NCBI GenBank assembly: GCA_015499995.1
Contig: JADNRV010000064.1
Span: forward strand, 186,001 to 250,000
Direction of reading: 5' to 3'
From: Flammula alnicola
Taxonomy: Eukaryota; Basidiomycota; Agaricomycetes; Agaricales; Strophariaceae
Length of the DNA: 64,000 nucleotides
Made by a program: the position numbers and the translations under genes. Below the pieces are notes generated by a model. The model did not search any database, was not told where the DNA came from, and was given only the letters and a program-made list of their open reading frames with translations. Positions 58,507 to 64,000 of this stretch are shown here, one piece after another; position 1 is the stretch's first letter, and each line of letters begins with the position of its first letter.

Positions 58507-61500
58507 TTACTGGTCGTCAGTCTCCATTTCATCGGGGAGGTCCTCGTGCTTGCCATCCTGGTCACAAGGTTTCGCATCCAGAAGACGAGTGTCGACGAGT
58601 CCAGGTGAAGTAGCGGTGCGAGATGGGGAATGAATGGAAGTGCCAGCATGTGAAGACGAGGCAATAGGGGCCTTAGCAGCATAAAACACTTTGATCGCAG
58701 TGTTGGAGGCACTCACAGCCTGGCCAGTTAAGTCATCATTGTCAGGATGAGTGAAAAACACCTTGATCAAAGAGAGGAGAGGAAAGAGCTCCTGGGCAGC
58801 TGTGGAGTCATCGAGATAAGTGCTGGGGATGGTGGTGTTGCAGGCAAGCAGGGCATCCAAAACATCTATGTTCTCGAAACGAGGCCCCAATAGATGACCA
58901 GGGGGGAAGTTCATCTTGAAGTATTGGGCGCACTCAAGCAACTGCATGATTAGACCAGAGGCATTGCGGTTGGCTCGATCAGCGAGTTGAGAAAACATTG
59001 TCATGTCCTGGAGATATTGCTCGATGGAGATGATAAGGGAATGAAGATCTAAAGAAAAATAAAGATTTAAAAGAAGAAGTAGGACACAACAAAAAACATA
59101 CCAGCGCGAGAGGAAGAAACAAGAGGAGTCAGGGACTGCAGGACCTCGTCGAGTTCCCCAGGGTTGAGCTCAAAGATACAGCGAGGCTTGCCACCCATCT
59201 GGCATGACCCGCACCAATGACCCCAGCCAAGGAACTTGCACTGGCGAGGCTCTCCTTTAAAGAGATGGGTGGCACAGGCGAGGCAACGACCCAGATTCTA
59301 GAAAAGAAGGATCAGATAAGAAACAAAAACAAAGAGAAGAAAGAAGGATGTACTTGTTGATGCTCTTCCATGGTAAAAGCAACCATGGAAGGGGAAATAG
59401 CTTCATCGTGAGATGGACCACGCTGGCCGAGTAGACCTATGGCAGCCACCTCGCGAGGCAAAAGCTTGTGGGCTCAGGGTCGTCCTCGAGCTCATCGACC
59501 TCTTCATTGTTGGAGAGCTTGTAAATGGAAGTGGCCTTGTGGGACTTCGAGGTGGTGGAAGCAATTTTGGCAATGGGAGCTAGACATAGAAGTTAGAGGG
59601 ATAAAGAAAGGGTAGAAAAATAGTTATGTACAAACAGCGCTGAAGAGACCACGAGCGGCTAGCTGTGAATGGACTACTATTCTTCTTACCTGGGCTATTT
59701 TTAGCACTTAGTAAAGCTTATAATGTAGTCTAAATGTTACAAGTCCGGACATTACAATGACAAGACTACTAAGGACTAGAGGAAACTATGCAAGATAACG
59801 AGGAATGCACGGTTAAATAAAGACATTATCATTAGTAACTATTGAGATACTAGTCAATACATCTAATGAAGTGTACGGAAATAGGCACCTTTCAGTAATA
59901 TCTTAACCATCCGGCCTATACAGCAAGGGCGCAGATCTCTAGATTAAAGAACAGACATCTAGGCACACTACAAGACAGGTCGCGTGACATTGCCGAGGGC
60001 ATTGAGGACAGTGGAGCAGCCGGGGCAAAGCAGACGCCCATAGATGTGCCTGTAGCAACACCGATCAAAGCTCGGATCAGAGGGATACCTAATTGCGAAC
60101 ACATACCATATCGGGTAATAACTGGGTACAGGAAGATTTCCGGGGTGCATAACTCGACACAGCGAGATCCCAGATGCACGCCGAGGGTACCAGAGTATCG
60201 GGTACAGAGGACGAAGGGTTACAACCCTAATCACGAGCATTATCTCGGACAGAACGTGCGTGGATTGCCCGAGCATCTCCGATGAGACATAGGTGCTTCT
60301 ATGCTCCGGTCAGTCCATAGCCAATGAGAGGACAAGATACCAATGAAAATGAAAGGTCACGAGCCTGTATACCATGCAGTCAAGGAGGATTAAGTCTTAG
60401 GTGCTTAAGTTAGCTGAGCCGACGATGATCTGAGCTCCCAATCCAACCAAAAAGGCATGATTGAGCGGACGCGCACGGAAACTGTACTCCACAAGGCCGC
60501 CGCTCGTGCACAAATGCCCATGAAATCTCTATATTCTTGTCATTGCGTCTATGTAATAATATATCATCTCAGTAGTATATAAGCAGCCCTGTAACACTGT
60601 AGAATACAAGCAATTTACCACCCACGAGATACAAGCACCTAAGAGTTATATCTTAAGTGTTTCGCCTCTAAGTACCAAGTAGCTTCAAAGCGAGAGTCCC
60701 ATAATATAAAAAGAAACCAAGTAACAATATAAATGAACTGTTAAGATGAGAACACGTGTCTAAGTGATTCGCCAAGACAAGTAAAGAGAGTTATAAGCCA
60801 AGGAACCTGTCTAAGTGACTTGTTCAAAACCTACCCTTTGTCAAAGGACATCTGGGGACCTGGACTGTAGTGTCGGTAGATGAAAGCATCTACGCGCCTC
60901 TGGCCACTGTTAAGGGACTGTAGTGTCAGCGGATAAGACATCTGCATGCCTCTTTCCACAAGTATAGTTTTTGAGACAAGTAAAGACAAGTTAAAGGGCA
61001 TAGAGCCATCTTCTCAATTGGAGAACAAGACAAAGCGAGATCAGTTAGCAGTTTGTGCATAGAGCACTAGTTTCCGAGTACCAGACCAGAATTTACACAA
61101 GTCTATTGGACTTAAAACGACCCATTGACTATAAACGCGCCTAAGGCCTTGCCTGAGCTGTTACATAGTTCAACACCTTCTTTTATCATGCACCTACTAT
61201 CAGGTATCGATATTATAAAACTATTATCCTCCCCTTGGACGAACTAAGTCAACTAAACATTGATTTGGGTGTTTGAGTGTAGTAAAGTAGTTATTAAAAG
61301 TGAAGCAAGTCGGATTTGATAGTACCTCTTTAATAGACCTTACAAAGTCTATTGAAAGCGACTACTTGATTATCTAGTAGTTCACACACACCCCACACTA
61401 AGCATCTTTAGCGCGAGTATAGGTTTTGCGTGTTTTGGGACCAGAGGCTGCAGGAGGAGCCGCGCTTGCCTTAATGGGGAGAGTGTCTTGAGGGCGGGAA

Positions 61501-62174
61501 CTGGTTTGGAGCTGAGACTGAGACCAAGTGGAAATACTCGGGGTAGGCAACAAGATAATCTGACAATGAGAAGAGATGGCAGGAGGGTCTTTAGACAACC
61601 CATGAGCAAAAAGAAACACATCAAACAGAAAAAGAGAGACATACCAATGCATTGGCATTTGGTTGGGGGGCCAATACGTGGATCAGGGGCAACAGGCGCC
61701 TTGGGGCTGGAGTCAGACTCTTCTGCACCCTCCGCCTCCCCGTCGCTATCCTTGACAGGCTCGCCAGGATTGCTGACATATATGTAGTCAGGAGAAAGAC
61801 AGGTGGAACGGAGGAAATGGTCATTGGCCTGGAAAAGCATTGGTTAATAATACAAAGAAAAAGGAAGAAGGAAAACCTACATTAAAATTGAAAGGGATTA
61901 ACCACTCATTCCAAGATGGAGGGCGAGTCAGAAGCTGATGGGCCACAATGGAAAGAGAGGTTAAGAAGGTGCGGAATGGTTCGTACTCGATGAGGTCATC
62001 TGGAAAACAGTGCACATGCTGGGACAAGGGGCCATGGATGGTGTCAATAGCTGCATGAATCTCCGCGGCAGGGGTGTGTGTGTTGGATGTGCAATGAGAA
62101 ATAAAGATCACCTGGGCGGTTGACTTGATGTGCCCACGGATGAGAGCGAAATGGTCGTCTGATGTCGAAGCCAT
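58507..62174 (-). pseudogene. Cys-rich protein gene of unknown function, interrupted
   Basis: Exon 1 (61881-62174) starts MASTSDDHFALIRGHIKST. Exon 2 (about 61778 and below to 61828) reads ANDHFLRSTCLSPDYIYVSN with an acidic Ser-rich stretch. Exon 3 ends KTRKTYTRAKDA at a stop created by an LTR insertion (59664-61397). Beyond it, the frame resumes through a splice (GTTTGT..TCTAG) as PIAKIASTTSKSHKATSIYK, breaks by one base near 59470, and continues REVAAIGLLGQRG. A Cys module follows, CLACATHLFKGEPRQCKF then WCGSCQMGGKPRC (C-x2-C .. C .. C-x2-C .. C), likely metal-binding, then a helical C-terminus to 58507 (ending EDLPDEMETDDQ). I do not recognise a function. Similar Cys-rich ORFs travel with retroelements in Agaricales, but that is from memory and unverified. 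Confidence 0.6.
59664..61397 (+). repeat. Probable solo LTR, 1.73 kb
   Basis: Starts TGTGAATGGACTAC and ends CCCCACA, with inverted-looking termini (GTTCACACA near the end). A TATATAAG promoter box at 60576-60583 is in the plus direction. Flanks are imperfect (CTAGC versus CTAAGC). Its removal lets the surrounding minus-strand gene continue. No internal coding domain. Confidence 0.65.
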
Positions 62175-62643
62175 GGAGGAAATGAAAGAAGGGAAGTGAG
62201 GGAGAAAAAAGTTGAACTTGTCAAAATTAAAAAGGCAGGGGACACGTGAGCAGCCGGCAGTGACCGAACACCGAAGAATGCGAGAGAAAAAGAAAGAAAA
62301 TGTGGCAGCGACACATGGGAGGCCAATCACGAAGAGCTTAAGTTTAACAATTCCCTAGAGGGAAGGAGCAGTGCTACAAGATGCAGTGTAGGCTAAAAAT
62401 AGATCTGTGTTTGGAGATGGGTGCTTGTGCCATGCAACTTACCCAATTGGAAAGTACGCATCAAAATTCAAAGAACCAGAGACGCAGAGAGCTAGCAGCA
62501 ACGCTGCAACTCGCTAGCAGCACCAGAAAACAAAGCATATAAAACAGAATGTCAACTAGTAGGAAATAAAGAGCAGACCACTAGTGGTGCTCAAGGGACA
62601 AGTCCAGTTGACTGAGGACAGTTGAGATTTTGTGGGCAGGAAA
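62175..62643. other. Upstream flank of the Cys-rich gene
   Basis: Probable promoter region (minus-strand gene). No other feature seen. Confidence 0.5.
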
Positions 62644-64000
62644 TGATAAGGCCGCAAACCGGCCATGCGTGAATTTCACAATATATCATCTTTTACCTAT
62701 AGAATATAACCGAGACAGAGAGACTATAATGCACCCAAGTTAGTAGTCTAAGGCCTAGCTATGTGACTACTAGTTGTCATATAACCTGTGACAATGGTAA
62801 TCAGATGCGGTTCAGAGCTAGCTGAGTCCATATGATAAGCTGGGAGACAGTTAAAAGTTATCAGGCAATGAAATATAGAATACAGAAGTCATAAATGACT
62901 AGCGAGACATAAATGTACCATGGGGAATAAATTAAAAGACTTCTAGATGCTTTGGAAATAGTGCACAGCAAATTCAGTACAATCAGTGTATTGCTGAATA
63001 GCTAGCTACAAAATACTATGGCTAGGAGTGTGAGACACAGCTAGTGGAAGCTAGATGCGAGTGCGTCGACTACTAGCGAGTGTATCTTGTGACTTACTGT
63101 GAGACGCATGAGACGCGGACGCATTAGTTAGATGCATGCTCTACCCTCTACCCGGGGGACTACCAAAAGTGGTAATAGGACGAGAAGGAAAAGAAGGAAC
63201 TGGCATCAATGATGGCCGCAGATCCGGAATAAAGCAGCACCACTAGCTGAGATGCATGCCTGATACGCATGGTACGCAGAAGTCAGGAGCATCCTAGTGC
63301 GCTAAAATGGGATGAATTTCCAAATCCTTGACCTCTATCTGGTCACCTGAAGGACCCAACCCTATACCCATTGCCTGCAGGCATTGTTTACGAGAGATAA
63401 GAATGTTGTAGCTTATTTTATTTGCATACGGAAACCACACATAGTTGTAGTATAAAAAGACATACCTCTGTAGCTGGTTACCTTAAGCAATCTCTTCCCA
63501 GTTTTATTTCGAGCTAAGACGCAGTGTATAGTAAGAAAGAGGACAAATAAAGGAACAGTTTGACTTCAATAGAGTTCATTTGAAAGCCAGAAGAAGGCTT
63601 AGTGTTAAAGAGAAGTTCTTGAGGACAAGGTCCAAGAATTTAGAAGCCAGAAGAGTGCTTAGAGGCTGGAAGAGTGCCTAGAGAAAGTCAGAAACAGAGT
63701 CCAAGTGGGCTAGCAGATCATTCAGAAGGTAGTGCACAGTGCGGCCTTAGTTTCAGACGAGTTCTGAGCCTCCAGAGCAGCTAGTTGCATAGAAAGTCGA
63801 GCTAGTAGCATCTTAGAGAGCTTTTCTAAAAACATAAAACCTTAAAATCAATAAAACCATTCATCCTTGTGATAAAGCGAAGCTTGAAATGAAGATGAAA
63901 TGTGTATTTGAATAATCCCTCATACCCACTTTAAACAAACCACGAGGCGCTGTCTACAAGTCAGCTAGCTAAATAAAACAAACACTGTGGAGTACAGCAC
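62644..64000 (+). repeat. LTR of the same family as the solo LTR at 51535, cut by window end
   Basis: Starts TGATAAGGCCGCAAACCGG, the reverse complement of the end of the 51535-52995 LTR, and stays alignable to the window end. Shared landmarks are the GGGGGACTACC block near 63153, a TATAAAAAG box near 63450 and AGCAATCTCTTCCCAG. About 100 bp of the LTR lies outside the window, so solo or full-length status is unknown. Confidence 0.88.

Noticed and set aside
1..64000. tRNA, rRNA or CRISPR arrays
   Set aside because: No cloverleaf with A/B boxes, rRNA core motif or regularly spaced identical repeats was found by eye. A covariance-model scan would be needed to exclude degenerate tRNAs.

Overview
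This window looks like nuclear DNA of a mushroom-forming basidiomycete (Agaricomycetes, probably Agaricales). Protein-coding genes are split by many 46-84 nt GT..AG introns. The recognisable families (F-box, alpha/beta hydrolases, TDP1, acyl-protein thioesterase, prolyl oligopeptidase, a probable DUF6534 membrane protein) fit that group, and the right half is packed with nested transposable elements. I derived exon structures by hand from splice signals, open frames and family motifs. Every multi-exon model listed with a protein length closes in phase.

Left half (1-33.3 kb), ordinary and decaying genes: an F-box protein (-), an alpha/beta hydrolase (-), a Ser-rich single-pass membrane protein (-), a stand-alone adenylate-forming enzyme (+), tyrosyl-DNA phosphodiesterase TDP1 with 13 exons including a 9-nt microexon (-), a dead proline-iminopeptidase-like gene (+), an acyl-protein thioesterase (-), an unrecognised 344-aa protein (+), a broken copper amine oxidase fragment (+), a probable DUF6534 multi-pass protein (+) and an intact 19-exon prolyl oligopeptidase (+). 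They do not form an obvious pathway cluster. The intergenic stretches are AT-rich and without recognisable genes.

Right half (33.3-64 kb), transposon territory: a degenerate Ty3/gypsy-like gag lies at about 37.1-38.0 kb. From 38.65 to 57.84 kb there is a nest of insertions, each level but the 899-bp foldback fixed by target-site duplications (TSDs) and, for two of them, by restored coding phase. A small gene (-) is split by a Ty1/copia element (-, TSD ACATA). The copia 5' LTR is split by a 13.1-kb hAT element (TSD ACCTCAGT). The hAT transposase exon is split by a 7.2-kb foldback element (TSD TTACAAG). One arm of that foldback is split by a 1.46-kb solo LTR (TSD CCGC). A separate 899-bp foldback element (TSD GTAGCTAC) sits in the 3' part of the hAT. 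From 58.5 to 62.2 kb there is a Cys-rich gene of unknown function (-), broken by a 1.7-kb solo LTR and a frameshift. The window ends inside another copy of the LTR family that also landed in the foldback.

The most interesting parts are the nested stack, the large non-autonomous foldback element with mirror-image triplet-repeat arms, and the TE-borne or TE-disrupted gene family on the minus strand.
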